Shown: positions 53,545-62,454, counted from the first letter of the stretch. The stretch is DNA of 64,000 bases from Paenibacillus tyrphae (GCF_024158745.1 NZ_JAMZAW010000008.1:62001-126000); one strand, 5' to 3'. Notes: generated by a model not told the origin, from the letters alone. A program made the numbers and translations.

Positions 53545-54110
53545 ACGACGGCTCCCGGGTCGCGGACTATCCGTTCCGCGTACAGCCGCGCTTCGCGCGC
53601 GAAATCCAGCGCGGACTGGCGAAGCCGTGCCTCCAGCTCCTCGGCTACCTCGAACCCGCCTTCCTCCCTGCGCTTCACCTGCGTATCCAACGCATACACG
53701 CCTTGCAGCTGATTGTGCGCCCCGAGCGCCGACAACACCGGCTTCAGCGCATAATCGATCGCCAGCAGGTGCGCTGCCGAGCCGCCGATGGCGACCGGCA
53801 GAATCACTTTGCCTTCGAGTCCCCGCTGTGGAATCAGATCCAGAAAAGCTTTCAATACGCCGGTATAGGCTGCTTTGTAGATCGGAGTCGCTACGACGAC
53901 GGCGTTTGCCTGCTCGATGAGCCGGTTGGCCGCAATAATGGCGGGGCTGTCGAACCTGGTGTACACCAAATCCTCGGGCGGCAGCTCGTGGACGCGAATC
54001 CACTCCGGACGCAGCCCTTCCTGCTGCAGCACCGATTCAATCGATTGCAGTACGCCGTTCAACCGGGAAGCCGGGGACGGACTGCCGGAAATAATAACAA
54101 GTTTAGCCAT
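53541..54110 (-). CDS. ssuE: NADPH-dependent FMN reductase SsuE
   Basis: A 189-aa flavodoxin-fold reductase that makes FMNH2 for SsuD. The N-terminal phosphate loop ISGSPSPASRLNG is at about 7-19, and VVVATPIYKAAYTGVLKAFLDLIPQRG is the FMN isoalloxazine loop of the SsuE family. It is the first enzyme gene of the operon ssuEADCB. The long hairpin at 54152-54201 separates it from yezD. Confidence 0.93.
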   Translation of the reverse strand: MAKLVIISGSPSPASRLNGVLQSIESVLQQEGLRPEWIRVHELPPEDLVYTRFDSPAIIAANRLIEQANAVVVATPIYKAAYTGVLKAFLDLIPQRGLEGKVILPVAIGGSAAHLLAIDYALKPVLSALGAHNQLQGVYALDTQVKRREEGGFEVAEELEARLRQSALDFAREARLYAERIVRDPGAVV

Positions 54111-54151
54111 AGTCCTACACTCCTTTTATTCATTTTAAAGCTAAAAAGAAA

Positions 54152-54201
54152 GAGACCTCCGGCGAACGCGAGGCAACGTGCCATGCAGTTCGGGAGGTCT
54201 C
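54152..54201 (-). terminator. three-tier hairpin between yezD and ssuE
   Basis: GAGACCTCC (54152-54160) pairs with GGAGGTCTC (54193-54201), CGAAC (54163-54167) with GTTCG (54188-54192), and a GGCA/TGCC stem closes the top. On the minus strand TTTCTTTTTAG follows. It can end the yezD transcript or attenuate ssu expression. Confidence 0.75.
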
Positions 54202-54226
54202 CAGCGGTTCGGTGGACCCTTTCGCA

Positions 54227-54430
54227 TCAAGGGGTGCGCTTATGTTGTTTTTGTTCGGGCAGATGGCGTTGGGTTGCTGAATCCGATTCAAAACGTTTGC
54301 GTTCCGTACGTTCGATTTGCACGATTCGTCCGTCATGCACGACGATCTGCACCGTACCGTATTCGAGTCCGTTGACACTTTGAAGGATGCGTTTCGTCCA
54401 AAGTTCATCCACATCGAGCGGTTTAGCCAT
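54227..54430 (-). CDS. yezD: YezD-family (DUF2292) small protein
   Basis: A 67-aa protein. LQSVNGLEYGTVQIVVHDGRIVQIERTERKR (landmark near residues 17-47) is the DUF2292/YezD signature. Members are short and of unknown function and are commonly found beside sulfur assimilation genes; here it is placed between a sulfate importer cluster and the ssu operon. The C-terminal 20 residues are polar. GGAGGG precedes the ATG. A role in sulfur metabolism is inferred from context only. Confidence 0.8.
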   Translation of the reverse strand: MAKPLDVDELWTKRILQSVNGLEYGTVQIVVHDGRIVQIERTERKRFESDSATQRHLPEQKQHKRTP

Positions 54431-54509
54431 CCTAATCCCTCCAGATTTAATGTTTTTTATTCCTATGTGTTAAGTTGGTATTGTATGTTAAAAAAAATGC
54501 GCACACCCG

Positions 54510-55346
54510 TCAAATCGTCCAGTCGTTCCAATCGTTTTTGCGTTTGTCGATGTACAGCAGCCAATCCCTTGTTTTGGTCAACAGCTGCTCTTTGGCCAGA
54601 CTGCCCGTAAATGTATGATCGGCCTGGAAAATAATTTCTTTCTCGCACTGTCCCTGGCTGCGCAGCCAGAACAGTTTCTGGTACAAAAAGCAGTAATCGA
54701 CAGGAATCACGTCATCTGCCGTGCCGTGGACGAGCAGGACGTCGCCGTTAAATTTGCGAAGCTGCTCGAACGGCTGGTGCTGCGACAATGATTCGAAGAA
54801 GACCGGCTGCAGCGCATAACCGAGATGATCCGCTGAGCCGCATTGAACGGCCGTCTCATACGTTTTCTTCCCGGTGATGTTCACGATATCGTTAAACGGA
54901 TACGCGACGGCCGACCAGAGCACGAGCGATTTCACCCGTTTGTCCCGGGCGGCGGTCAGGATGGCGACGGCTCCGCCGAGGCTGTGTCCGAGCAGTACGA
55001 CCCGCTGCGGATCGACGCAATCGATATCGAGCGCGTAATCGAGGACGGTGCGCGTCTGGTCGATCAACGCGTTCAACCCTCCGGCGCCGTAGTCGCCCGT
55101 GCTTTCGCCGCAGCCGCCGTAGTCGAAACGGAGCACCATATAGCCATGACGGGCAAATTCCCGCGCCGCCAGGACGAACAAGCGGTCGACGCCGATTCGC
55201 GTGCCGACGAACCCGTGGCATATGATGATGATCGGATAACGGCCCGACCCGCAGCCTTTTCCGCCCTCCTCTTCCGCCGGCGGATAATGGAGGGTGGCCG
55301 CCAGTTCGTATTGTTCGTTTCGTATCGTAATGTGGTGTTCCATCAT
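54510..55346 (-). CDS. alpha/beta hydrolase
   Basis: A 278-aa serine hydrolase. The oxyanion motif ICHGFVGTR is at about 41-49, the nucleophile elbow GHSLGG at about 119-124, the acid in HGTADDVIP, and the histidine in QADHTFTGS. The arrangement resembles feruloyl esterase or prolyl-oligopeptidase-like family hydrolases. The substrate is unknown. It sits between cysA and yezD, read in the same direction as both, so it may be co-transcribed with the sulfur genes and act on an ester of a sulfur compound, though that is speculation. AAAGGGG precedes the two ATG codons. Confidence 0.82.
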   Translation of the reverse strand: MMEHHITIRNEQYELAATLHYPPAEEEGGKGCGSGRYPIIIICHGFVGTRIGVDRLFVLAAREFARHGYMVLRFDYGGCGESTGDYGAGGLNALIDQTRTVLDYALDIDCVDPQRVVLLGHSLGGAVAILTAARDKRVKSLVLWSAVAYPFNDIVNITGKKTYETAVQCGSADHLGYALQPVFFESLSQHQPFEQLRKFNGDVLLVHGTADDVIPVDYCFLYQKLFWLRSQGQCEKEIIFQADHTFTGSLAKEQLLTKTRDWLLYIDKRKNDWNDWTI

Positions 55347-55433
55347 CGACTACCCCTTTCTGCGGACCTCTTCGGTGTCCGTCGCTTGTGAGACGCTACG
55401 CGTGCGAACCGAATCGCCTGGGCACATAGATTT

Positions 55434-56498
55434 TTAAATATGCACCGGCATCGGATCGGTTTTTAAACTGTTTTCCAATGTCAGATGTTCGTTTTCGTTG
55501 AACAGGTACAAGCGGTGAATCAACACGCTCACCCGGTCTCCGGCATGAAGCTGAGGCAGCTCCAGCGAGCGGTAAGCGAACAGCTTCTCGCTGCCGAGCG
55601 TCACTTCGATCTGCCAATTCGTTCCGCGGAAGTAGACGTTCTTGACGACGCCCTGCTCGGCTGCGGACGGGAAAGGCAGCTCGCCGGGCAAGCCGACCTC
55701 GATAAACTCGGGGCGGATAATCGCTTTCGCGCCTTCGATCGCCCCGGCAGCCGGAAAGCCTTTGAGCGCCGTAGCGTCTCCGAGCTGATTCGATTCGCCG
55801 ATGAAATTCGCCACAAACGGCGTTTCCGGCTGCTTGTAAATTTCAATCGGCGTGCCCTGCTGCTCCAGCCGGCCTTGGTTGATGATCATGATCTGATCGG
55901 CCACCTCGACGGCTTCCTCTTGATCGTGCGTGACAAAGATCGTAGTAATGCCGACGCGGTCGATCATTTCCTTCAGCCAGGTGCGCAGCTCTTTGCGTAC
56001 CTTGGCGTCGATGGCGGCAAACGGCTCATCGAGCAGCAGCAGCTGCGGCTCGGGCGCAATGGCGCGGGCAAAGGCGACACGCTGCCGCTGTCCGCCGGAA
56101 AGCTGGTGCGGCAGCCGCTTCTCAAGTCCTCCCAAACCGGTCAGCTCGATCAGCTCCTGTACGCGCTGCTTGATCTGAGCCTTGCTGCGCTTCTGTACCG
56201 TCAGCCCGAAGGCGATGTTGTCGAATACGCTCATGTGGCGGAACAGCGCGTAGCTCTGGAATACGAAGCCGATGCCGCGTGCTTGCGGCGGAAGCGAGTT
56301 GACCTTTTGCCCGTGAAAGAGGATGTCGCCCGAATCCGGCTCCTCCAGTCCGGCGAGCATGCGAAGGATCGTCGTTTTCCCGCCCCCGCTCGGTCCGAGC
56401 AGACCGATCAGCTTCCCTTTTTCAATCTCAAAACTGACATCTTTGGTCGCCTGAAAGCTGCCGAAGCTTTTCGTCAAATGTTTGGCCACAATATGCAT
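55434..56498 (-). CDS. cysA: sulfate ABC importer, ATPase CysA
   Basis: A 354-aa ATPase. Walker A GPSGGGKTT is at residues 35-43, signature LSGGQRQRVAFARAI at about 135-149 and Walker B LLLLDEPFAAIDA. The C-terminal third is a TOBE-like regulatory domain as in CysA. The ATG at 56496-56498 fits MHIVAKHL and has AAGGAG about ten bases upstream; the longer open frame is rejected. It is directly downstream of cysW (overlap region) and completes the importer CysTWA-Sbp for sulfate and thiosulfate. Confidence 0.93.
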   Translation of the reverse strand: MHIVAKHLTKSFGSFQATKDVSFEIEKGKLIGLLGPSGGGKTTILRMLAGLEEPDSGDILFHGQKVNSLPPQARGIGFVFQSYALFRHMSVFDNIAFGLTVQKRSKAQIKQRVQELIELTGLGGLEKRLPHQLSGGQRQRVAFARAIAPEPQLLLLDEPFAAIDAKVRKELRTWLKEMIDRVGITTIFVTHDQEEAVEVADQIMIINQGRLEQQGTPIEIYKQPETPFVANFIGESNQLGDATALKGFPAAGAIEGAKAIIRPEFIEVGLPGELPFPSAAEQGVVKNVYFRGTNWQIEVTLGSEKLFAYRSLELPQLHAGDRVSVLIHRLYLFNENEHLTLENSLKTDPMPVHI

Positions 56499-56500
56499 GA

Positions 56501-57394
56501 TCAGGTCTCTCCTTCCCGGCTGAGCTGCTGCTGATGGTGCTTCCACTCGATGACGCTTTTGACGACCAGAGTGACCACCGCAAGCAGGACGAGCAACGAC
56601 GCCATGGCGAACGCGCCGGCAAAATTATATTCGTTGTACAGAATCTGGATGTGCAGCGGCATGGTATTGGTCGATCCGCGAATATGACCGGAGACAACCG
56701 ATACGGCGCCGAATTCGCCCATGGCGCGGGCGTTGCACAGGATAACTCCATACAGCAGCCCCCACTTGATGTTGGGAAGCGTGATCTTCCAGAAGATGCA
56801 CCACCCTTTGGCGCCTAGCGTCACGGCCGCCTCTTCCTCCAGCGTGCCTTGAGCCTGCATCAGCGGCAGCAGCTCCCGGGCGACGAACGGGAAGGTGACG
56901 AATACCGTGGCGAGCACGATGCCCGGCAGCGCGAAAATGATCTTAAGATCGTTCTCCTGCAGCCACGGGCCGAACCAGCCTTTCGCGCCGAACAGCAGGA
57001 CGAAGATCAGTCCCGAGATCACCGGAGACACCGCAAACGGCAGGTCGATGAGTGTGATCAGCAAATTTTTTCCTTTGAATTGGAACTTCGTGATCGCCCA
57101 TGCCGCAGCCAGCCCGAACAGCAGGTTAAGCGGCACTGCGATGACGGCAACGAGCAGCGTCAGGCGTATGGCAGCGGCTGCATCGGACTCGATCAGCGAA
57201 GCCGCATACACCTCCCAGCCTTTGCGGAACGCTTCGACGAAGACGCTGACCAAAGGCAGAATAAGCAGAAATCCCAAAAACAACAAAGCGACGGTAATGA
57301 GCGCCCATTTCACGATCCGGGGCTCGGTAATGTGACGCGGACGTTCGGCGGCGGCCGAACCCGATTTCACTGCGGTAGCTACGTAACCGGCCAT
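56501..57394 (-). CDS. cysW: sulfate ABC importer, permease CysW
   Basis: A 297-aa permease with six membrane segments. FVTFPFVARELLPLMQAQGTLEEEAA and the EAA loop around VTLGAKGWCIFWKITLPNIK are diagnostic of CysW. GEFGAVSVVSGHIRG is the second conserved loop. It pairs with CysT to form the sulfate channel. It starts 21 bases after the cysT stop and ends two bases before the cysA start codon. Confidence 0.93.
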   Translation of the reverse strand: MAGYVATAVKSGSAAAERPRHITEPRIVKWALITVALLFLGFLLILPLVSVFVEAFRKGWEVYAASLIESDAAAAIRLTLLVAVIAVPLNLLFGLAAAWAITKFQFKGKNLLITLIDLPFAVSPVISGLIFVLLFGAKGWFGPWLQENDLKIIFALPGIVLATVFVTFPFVARELLPLMQAQGTLEEEAAVTLGAKGWCIFWKITLPNIKWGLLYGVILCNARAMGEFGAVSVVSGHIRGSTNTMPLHIQILYNEYNFAGAFAMASLLVLLAVVTLVVKSVIEWKHHQQQLSREGET

Positions 57395-57415
57395 AGTCTT
57401 CTTCTCCTCCCCGGC

Positions 57416-58252
57416 TTATGCCGATGTGACGTGGCGGTTCGCCCGCCATTGCAGCAGATTGATGACGAGCAGCGTCACGAAGGAAATGACCAGCATGACC
57501 AAAGCGATTGCCGTCGCACCGGCGTAATCGTACTGCTCCAGCTTCGTCATGATCAGAAGCGGCGCGATCTCGGTCTTCATCGGCATATTGCCGGAGATGA
57601 ACACGACCGAACCGTACTCTCCCACCGCCCGGGCAAACGCCAGCGTAAAGCCGGTCAGCAGCGCAGGCAGCAGCTCGGGGAACAGGATGCGGACGAACGT
57701 CTTCCAGCGGCTCGCGCCGAGGCTCACTGCCGCTTCCTCGACTTCCTTCTCCAACTCTTCCATTACCGGCTGAAGCGTCCGAACGACAAAAGGAATGCCG
57801 ATGAACGTCAGCGCAAGCATGATGCCGAGCGGCGTAAAGGCGATTTTGATCCCCAGCGGCTCCAGCAGCTTGCCGATCCAGCCGTTCTGTGAATAGATCG
57901 TCGTAAGGGCAATCCCGGCGACGGCCGTCGGCAGGGCAAAGGGCAAATCGACAAGCGCGTCGACGATTTTTTTGCCCGGAAACGAGTAACGGACAAGCAC
58001 CCAAGCGACAATGAAGCCGAAGACCGAATTGACGAGCGCAGCGCCGAGCGCCGTGCCAAAGCTGACTTTGTAGGAAGCGATGACCCGAGGGTCGGTAATC
58101 GTATGCCAGAACGCCTCCCAGCCCATCCCGGAGCTTTTAATGAAAATAGCCGACAAAGGGAACAGAACGATTAAACTCAAGTACAATACAGTAAAACCCA
58201 TCGATAAACCGAATCCGGGTAAAATACTGCGCTTTTTCCAAGCTTTGGCCAT
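57416..58252 (-). CDS. cysT: sulfate ABC importer, permease CysT
   Basis: A 278-aa permease with six membrane segments. [25 protein letters not shown] and [29 protein letters not shown] (EAA loop, landmark near 165-190) are as in CysT/Cys[16 protein letters not shown] is conserved. It is the first permease of the operon, 21 bases after the binding-protein gene. Confidence 0.93.
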   Translation of the reverse strand: MAKAWKKRSILPGFGLSMGFTVLYLSLIVLFPLSAIFIKSSGMGWEAFWHTITDPRVIASYKVSFGTALGAALVNSVFGFIVAWVLVRYSFPGKKIVDALVDLPFALPTAVAGIALTTIYSQNGWIGKLLEPLGIKIAFTPLGIMLALTFIGIPFVVRTLQPVMEELEKEVEEAAVSLGASRWKTFVRILFPELLPALLTGFTLAFARAVGEYGSVVFISGNMPMKTEIAPLLIMTKLEQYDYAGATAIALVMLVISFVTLLVINLLQWRANRHVTSA

Positions 58253-58273
58253 CGTCTATTCTCTCCCTGTCTG

Positions 58274-59377
58274 TTACGGTTTGTAGATTTGGTCGAATAC
58301 GCCGCCGTCACTAAAATGCGTCTTTTGCGTTTTCGCCCAGCCGCCGAACGGCTCATCATCGATGGTAAACAGGTTTACTTTGGAGAACTGGTTCTCGTAC
58401 TTCTTCGCGACCGACTCCAGACGCGGACGGTAGTAGTTTTTGGCCGCAATTTCCTGCCCTTCCTCCGAGTACAAATAGTCCAGATACGCCTGCGCCACTT
58501 CGCGGCTGCCTTTCTTGTCGACCACTTTGTCGACGACGGCGACCGGAGGCTCGGCAAGCACGCTGATCGAAGGCGTGACGATCTCGAATTTGTCTTTGCC
58601 GAACTCGTTGATGGACAGATACGCTTCGTTCTCCCAGGCGATCAGCACGTCGCCGATACCGCGCTGGACGAAGGTCGTGGTCGCATCGCGCGCGCCGGAA
58701 TCGAGCACCGGCACGTTTTTGAACAACTGCTGCACGAATTCCTTCGCCTTGGCTTCGTCTTTATTGTTCTTCTGGTAGGCGTATCCCCAAGCGGCCACAT
58801 AGTTCCAACGGGCGCCACCGGACGTTTTCGGGTTCGGCGTAATGACTTGCACGCCCGGCTTGATCAGATCGTCCCAATCCTTGATGCCCTTCGGGTTGCC
58901 TTTCTTCACGAGGAAGACGATGGTCGAAGTGTACGGGGAGCTGTTATTTTTCAGCTTCTTCTGCCAATCCGCTTGCAGGAGCCCCGCTTGCTGAATCGCG
59001 TCGATATCGTAGGCCAGTGCGAGCGTCACCACATCCGCTTCCAGCCCGTCGATGACCGAACGGCCCTGTTTGCCGGAGCCGCCGTGCGATTGCTTGAAGG
59101 TGACGTCCTGCCCCTTCGTCTTTTTCCAATAGGCGGCAAACGCTTTATTGTAGCTTTGATACAGCTCGCGCGTCGGGTCGTACGAGACGTTAAGCAGCTC
59201 GATCGGCTTTGCCGCAGAAGCCGCAGGCTTCGTGCCGTCACCAGAAGCCGGGGAAGCTCCGCCCGAATCCGGTTTGGCGCCGCCGCACGCCGTCAGCCCG
59301 ACGAGCGATATCGTAAGTACGCTGAATAATGACCATTTACCGAACAACCGTAGCACGTTATTTGTGTGAGCGCGCAT
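58274..59377 (-). CDS. sbp: sulfate-binding lipoprotein
   Basis: A 367-aa sulfate/thiosulfate-binding protein. The lipobox LTAC gives Cys31, and a flexible Gly/Ser/Pro linker follows. [40 protein letters not shown] and [19 protein letters not shown] are the sulfate-contact loops of Sbp/CysP. The ATG at 59377 is preferred over ATG 59395 because GGGGAGA lies between them. It is the first gene of the importer operon, with a textbook promoter at 59528-59556 and a leader of about 140 bases. Confidence 0.93.
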   Translation of the reverse strand: MRAHTNNVLRLFGKWSLFSVLTISLVGLTACGGAKPDSGGASPASGDGTKPAASAAKPIELLNVSYDPTRELYQSYNKAFAAYWKKTKGQDVTFKQSHGGSGKQGRSVIDGLEADVVTLALAYDIDAIQQAGLLQADWQKKLKNNSSPYTSTIVFLVKKGNPKGIKDWDDLIKPGVQVITPNPKTSGGARWNYVAAWGYAYQKNNKDEAKAKEFVQQLFKNVPVLDSGARDATTTFVQRGIGDVLIAWENEAYLSINEFGKDKFEIVTPSISVLAEPPVAVVDKVVDKKGSREVAQAYLDYLYSEEGQEIAAKNYYRPRLESVAKKYENQFSKVNLFTIDDEPFGGWAKTQKTHFSDGGVFDQIYKP

Positions 59378-59527
59378 AACCTTTTCTCTCCCCATTTATC
59401 AATTCTGCTTATAATTTCCGTTTATCGGATCGGAGGGGCGGGTCAATCGCCCACAGCACATTATATGGCGTTCCGGTTGTCCGGTGACTAACTAATAATT
59501 CCGATAAACTTACTTAGTTATGTCAGT

Positions 59528-59556
59528 ATATTAGCATCGGCCCTGTGTCCTGTCAA
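59528..59556 (-). promoter_or_regulatory. sigma-A promoter of the sulfate importer operon
   Basis: On the minus strand TTGACA (59551-59556) and TAATAT (59528-59533) are separated by exactly 17 bases. A sequence TTTATCGGAATTATTAG lies just downstream of the start point and may be a binding site for a sulfur repressor such as CymR. Confidence 0.8.
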
Positions 59557-59591
59557 TCGCTTTTTTTGGGTTTTTTTCACTGTTTAGTCAT

Positions 59592-59618
59592 AAAAAAAGA
59601 GGAGCCAGATCGCTCCCC
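59592..59618 (-). terminator. terminator of the 168-aa hypothetical gene
   Basis: GGAGC (59601-59605) pairs with GCTCC (59612-59616); on the minus strand a run of seven T follows. It isolates the sulfate promoter from upstream transcription. Confidence 0.75.
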
Positions 59619-59675
59619 GTTCTCCCTAGAATTTTCAATTTTCCGAATCGTCCCTTTGCCACGGCTCTTCCCAGG

Positions 59676-60182
59676 CTAGTGCCAATAATATTGCTCCACA
59701 ACGATAGCCCCTACCAAGATCGCACCGTTTAAATCGATCTGGCTCCGACTCATCTTTTCAAATATTGCTGTGCAATAGTTTTTCGCCTCGGCAGCTCCCG
59801 TCGGGCCTGAAAAGGACGCCAAGTGGAGATGGTATTGTTGTGTCTCCGGCTTCCAATATTCCTTCGGGACGGCCCCGTTCCGAAGAACATACAATTCACC
59901 CGTATGATTCACAGACCACCCTTGAAGCCCGTCCGAATCCATCAAAAATGCCCGTTCCAAGATCGTCAGCCCGGTGTACCCCATAGGCATCGCTTTGGAC
60001 AATTCACGGTTATGGTAGTCAAAGTCACTTAGATCGTCCGAAAGATAGGACAGGCATTTTCCCCGATTGGACAAATAAGCAAAATAGGCCCCCTTCGAAT
60101 CCCGCGAAAATACGTTATGCCGTGAATGCTTCGGATAATCGCAATACAATGACAAGTTCGCTTCCCCTTCCAGTCCGTGCAA
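59676..60182 (-). CDS. hypothetical protein, 168 aa
   Basis: The family is not recognised. The product is a soluble globular-looking protein with LSNRGKCLSYLSDDLSDFDYHN and a C-terminal hydrophobic VGAIVVEQYYWH. The only start candidate is a TTG eight bases after the GNAT stop codon, without its own ribosome binding site. The open frame reaches further upstream into the GNAT gene, so the protein is either translated by coupling to that gene or has lost its N-terminus. A terminator follows. Confidence 0.45.
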   Translation of the reverse strand: MHGLEGEANLSLYCDYPKHSRHNVFSRDSKGAYFAYLSNRGKCLSYLSDDLSDFDYHNRELSKAMPMGYTGLTILERAFLMDSDGLQGWSVNHTGELYVLRNGAVPKEYWKPETQQYHLHLASFSGPTGAAEAKNYCTAIFEKMSRSQIDLNGAILVGAIVVEQYYWH

Positions 60183-60190
60183 TTCCGGTT

Positions 60191-60667
60191 TTACGGCTGC
60201 AATTCCTTGACAAACAACACCCGGTCTTGCCCTTTCCCGTCATAATTGGCCGTCACCTGCACTCCGTCTACCTCGGCAGTTCCCTTATCCATCCGGAAGC
60301 CCATGCGGGTATGAAAGGCAATGGATGTTTTATTGACCGGCGACGTGACGCAGCGCACGATCTCGCATCCCTTCTCACGAGCCTTGTCGAAGAACATCCC
60401 GTACAGGCGTTTGGCGATGCCGTCTTTCCGATGCTCCGGATGCACGCCAATAAAATGAATATAGGCCTGCTCCGGATACGTCTGGGAGACAAAGCCGATT
60501 AAAAAGCCGATGATTTGACCATCCTGCTCGGCTACAAAGCTTGTATTTTGAAAATGCTGAAAAAACAGCTTCGGCAGCATGTCGGCCATCGGCCGGCCGC
60601 CCCACCAATCGTCGATCACGGAGATCACAGGTATGTAATCGGATTCGAGCACATGCCGGAAATGCAT
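60191..60667 (-). CDS. GNAT-family N-acetyltransferase
   Basis: A 158-aa acetyltransferase. The acetyl-CoA loop is GVHPEHRKDGIAKRLYGMFF with the RxxGIA motif, and the late AFHTRMGFRMD is the usual motif B. The ATG at 60665-60667 is chosen. An upstream in-frame ATG at 60685 is possible, but the family starts near MHFRHVLESD. The acceptor is unknown. It is downstream of a Zur-like gene, separated by a terminator. Confidence 0.82.
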   Translation of the reverse strand: MHFRHVLESDYIPVISVIDDWWGGRPMADMLPKLFFQHFQNTSFVAEQDGQIIGFLIGFVSQTYPEQAYIHFIGVHPEHRKDGIAKRLYGMFFDKAREKGCEIVRCVTSPVNKTSIAFHTRMGFRMDKGTAEVDGVQVTANYDGKGQDRVLFVKELQP

Positions 60668-60704
60668 AGACAACTCACTCTCCATTTCTTTACTCTTCAA
60701 ACAA

Positions 60705-60736
60705 AAGACAGCGCCCCTTCGCGGGTACACTGTCTT
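60705..60736 (-). terminator. terminator of the Zur-like gene
   Basis: AAGACAG (60705-60711) pairs with CTGTCTT (60730-60736); on the minus strand TTTTGTTT follows. GC-rich bases close the loop. Confidence 0.75.
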
Positions 60737-60758
60737 CGATGATGGCAGCCTAGCTGTA

Positions 60759-61229
60759 TTAATGCTTTTCCGTTCCTGCTTCGCGGGATTCCGCCGGCGC
60801 GCAGTCGCCGCAGTAGCCCAAAATTTCAAACCGGTGATTGACGATTTGAAAATCGGACGGCAGATTGTCGATCTGCTTCATCGGGCAAAATTCGAAAGGC
60901 ACCGTTTTCTCGCAGTTCATGCAAATGAGATGATGATGATGGTGCGACTGGCAGCGGGCGCGGAATTTCAGTCCGTCGTTTAAGTAAATTTGTTCCAGAA
61001 CACCCATCTCGCTCAGCAGGCGCAGGTTGCGGTACACCGTATCGAAGCTGACGCCGGGATAAGGCTGCTTCATATAATCATAAACGTCCTTGGGGGACAA
61101 ATAGCCGGTCGCTTCGGCGAACAAGGCGGCAAGGCTCTTCCGTTGGTCGGTAATGCGCCAGCCTTTGGCCGACATGGCCTTCAAAATATCTTGAACGGTC
61201 GACTGAACCTCATGCTCGTGATTTCCCAT
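60759..61229 (-). CDS. zur: Fur-family regulator, Zur-like
   Basis: A 156-aa metalloregulator. The winged helix occupies about 20-90, with SFDTVYRNLRLLSEMG as recognition region. A structural zinc site is formed by Cys103/Cys106 and Cys140/Cys143. The regulatory site is in the histidine-rich SHHHHHLICMNC. The closely spaced CobW-type zinc GTPase gene on the same strand suggests zinc (Zur) rather than iron or peroxide control. No close cre or operator was seen in the 70-base gap between the two genes. Confidence 0.8.
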   Translation of the reverse strand: MGNHEHEVQSTVQDILKAMSAKGWRITDQRKSLAALFAEATGYLSPKDVYDYMKQPYPGVSFDTVYRNLRLLSEMGVLEQIYLNDGLKFRARCQSHHHHHLICMNCEKTVPFEFCPMKQIDNLPSDFQIVNHRFEILGYCGDCAPAESREAGTEKH

Positions 61230-61300
61230 ACCTACCTCTTCCCTATGAATACGCTATCGGATACTACTAATAATGCCTGAATCCGCAGCGGGAGTCAAGG

Positions 61301-62356
61301 TTACCGGCCTTCCAGAGCCGCCAGCTCGGCCGCCAGAGAGGACCGGTCAAAGTGCTCGCCGATAAACACCGCCACGCTGGGCAGCTCTTCCTTCGGCGCT
61401 ATTTTCACGAAATCCATCTCGCGGTACGCATATTGGAACAGGAACGGACTGACCGTATCGGTGAACCGCAAAATGCCTTTGGCCCGGTAAATTTCCTGCG
61501 GGAGCCGTCCGATCAGCGCTTCAAACCGCTCGCTGTCCACCGGCCGTGCGAAGTAATGCGTATAGACCATCACATGCTCGTGACTATGGTGATGCGCATC
61601 GCTTCCGTGCTCGTGGTCATGATCATGACCTCCGGTTCCGCAGGCTCCGCCCTCCGCATGCTCATGTCCGCAGCCGCAAGCGGAAGCCGCCTGGTGCCGC
61701 TCCGCTACGCCGCCTTCAAGGCGGTCGAACAAGGACAGCTCGATCTCGCAGCGCACGGTCGGCAGAATCGGGGCTGCCGGATTCAGCTCCCGGATCAGCG
61801 TATCCAGACGCACGAGCTCCGCCGGGGGCACAAGATCCGTCTTGTTGAGCAAAATGCGCGTCGCGCAGCGAATTTGATCCTGCATGAGCCGGAACGTCTT
61901 GCCCACCGGACTGTGCGAGCGCTCGCTGAGCTGCGCCGCATCGACGACCGTAATGACCGACTTCAGCTCCACCTTCGTCAGGAGCGAAGCATCCGTGACA
62001 CCGTCCAGCATCTCGATCGGGTTGGCCGCTCCCGTGCATTCCACAAACACGACGTCCGGCCGATGCTCCTCGATCAGCTGCTTCAGCTCCATGCCCAGAT
62101 CGCCGCGAATCGTACAGCAGATGCAGCCGCCGAGCATTTCGGTCATCGGTACGTCCTCGTCCACGAGCATCCCGTCCAGGTTCACGTCGCCCAGCTCGTT
62201 CATCAGAACGGCGGGCTTCCTGCCGCTCAGCTTATAATAATCCAGCGCCCGGGTCAGCAGCGTCGTCTTGCCGCTGCCCAAAAATCCGGTCAAAATATGA
62301 ACCGGAACCGATCGTTCTTCCTTCAAGTCGATACACCGCTTTCCGTTTATGTTCAC
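61301..62356 (-). CDS. CobW/COG0523 GTPase, ZagA-like zinc metallochaperone
   Basis: A 351-aa GTPase of the G3E family. Walker A GFLGSGKTT is at residues 24-32, the metal motif CICC at 78-81, NKTD at 171-174, and a histidine/cysteine-rich metal loop at about 221-261 (HEHAEGGACGTGGHDHDHEH and neighbours). Such proteins deliver zinc to essential enzymes during zinc limitation. It starts at GTG 62356 with a weak ribosome binding site. A TTG ten codons later is an alternative. A perfect sigma-A promoter and a Zur-like site are directly upstream. Confidence 0.87.
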   Translation of the reverse strand: MNINGKRCIDLKEERSVPVHILTGFLGSGKTTLLTRALDYYKLSGRKPAVLMNELGDVNLDGMLVDEDVPMTEMLGGCICCTIRGDLGMELKQLIEEHRPDVVFVECTGAANPIEMLDGVTDASLLTKVELKSVITVVDAAQLSERSHSPVGKTFRLMQDQIRCATRILLNKTDLVPPAELVRLDTLIRELNPAAPILPTVRCEIELSLFDRLEGGVAERHQAASACGCGHEHAEGGACGTGGHDHDHEHGSDAHHHSHEHVMVYTHYFARPVDSERFEALIGRLPQEIYRAKGILRFTDTVSPFLFQYAYREMDFVKIAPKEELPSVAVFIGEHFDRSSLAAELAALEGR

Positions 62357-62385
62357 AAGTCAGGCGTTGCCCTTCTTTTTTTCAA

Positions 62386-62414
62386 ATTTTACTCCGTCCG
62401 ATTGGCCCTGTCAA
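62386..62414 (-). promoter_or_regulatory. sigma-A promoter of the CobW/ZagA-like gene
   Basis: On the minus strand the -35 is TTGACA (62409-62414) and the -10 TAAAAT (62386-62391), with a 17-base spacer. Confidence 0.75.
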
Positions 62415-62440
62415 TTAATCGTAATTTTTATTATTAAAAT
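62415..62440. promoter_or_regulatory. candidate Zur box
   Basis: TTAATCGTAATTTTTATTAT and the next bases contain the half-site AATCGTAAT of the Bacillus Zur box and a weaker second half. It sits directly upstream of the -35 of the zinc GTPase promoter. Confidence 0.4.
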
Positions 62441-62454
62441 CTTGACCGGTCAAG
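62441..62454. promoter_or_regulatory. CTTGACCGGTCAAG palindrome
   Basis: A perfect 14-bp palindrome immediately after the TetR stop codon and about 27 bases before the zinc GTPase -35. It looks like a TetR-type operator, which would link the TetR gene to the zinc gene, but it could be coincidental. Confidence 0.4.

Noticed and set aside
53545..54003. Upstream extension of the ssuA frame giving a 483-aa protein
   Set aside because: The extension mirrors ssuE on the same strand in another frame; the lipoprotein signal peptide begins at 53544, where ATGA overlaps the ssuE stop.
59378..59527. Possible S-box (SAM) riboswitch in the sulfate importer leader
   Set aside because: The leader is long enough, but none of the conserved S-box segments or a terminator/antiterminator pair could be found.
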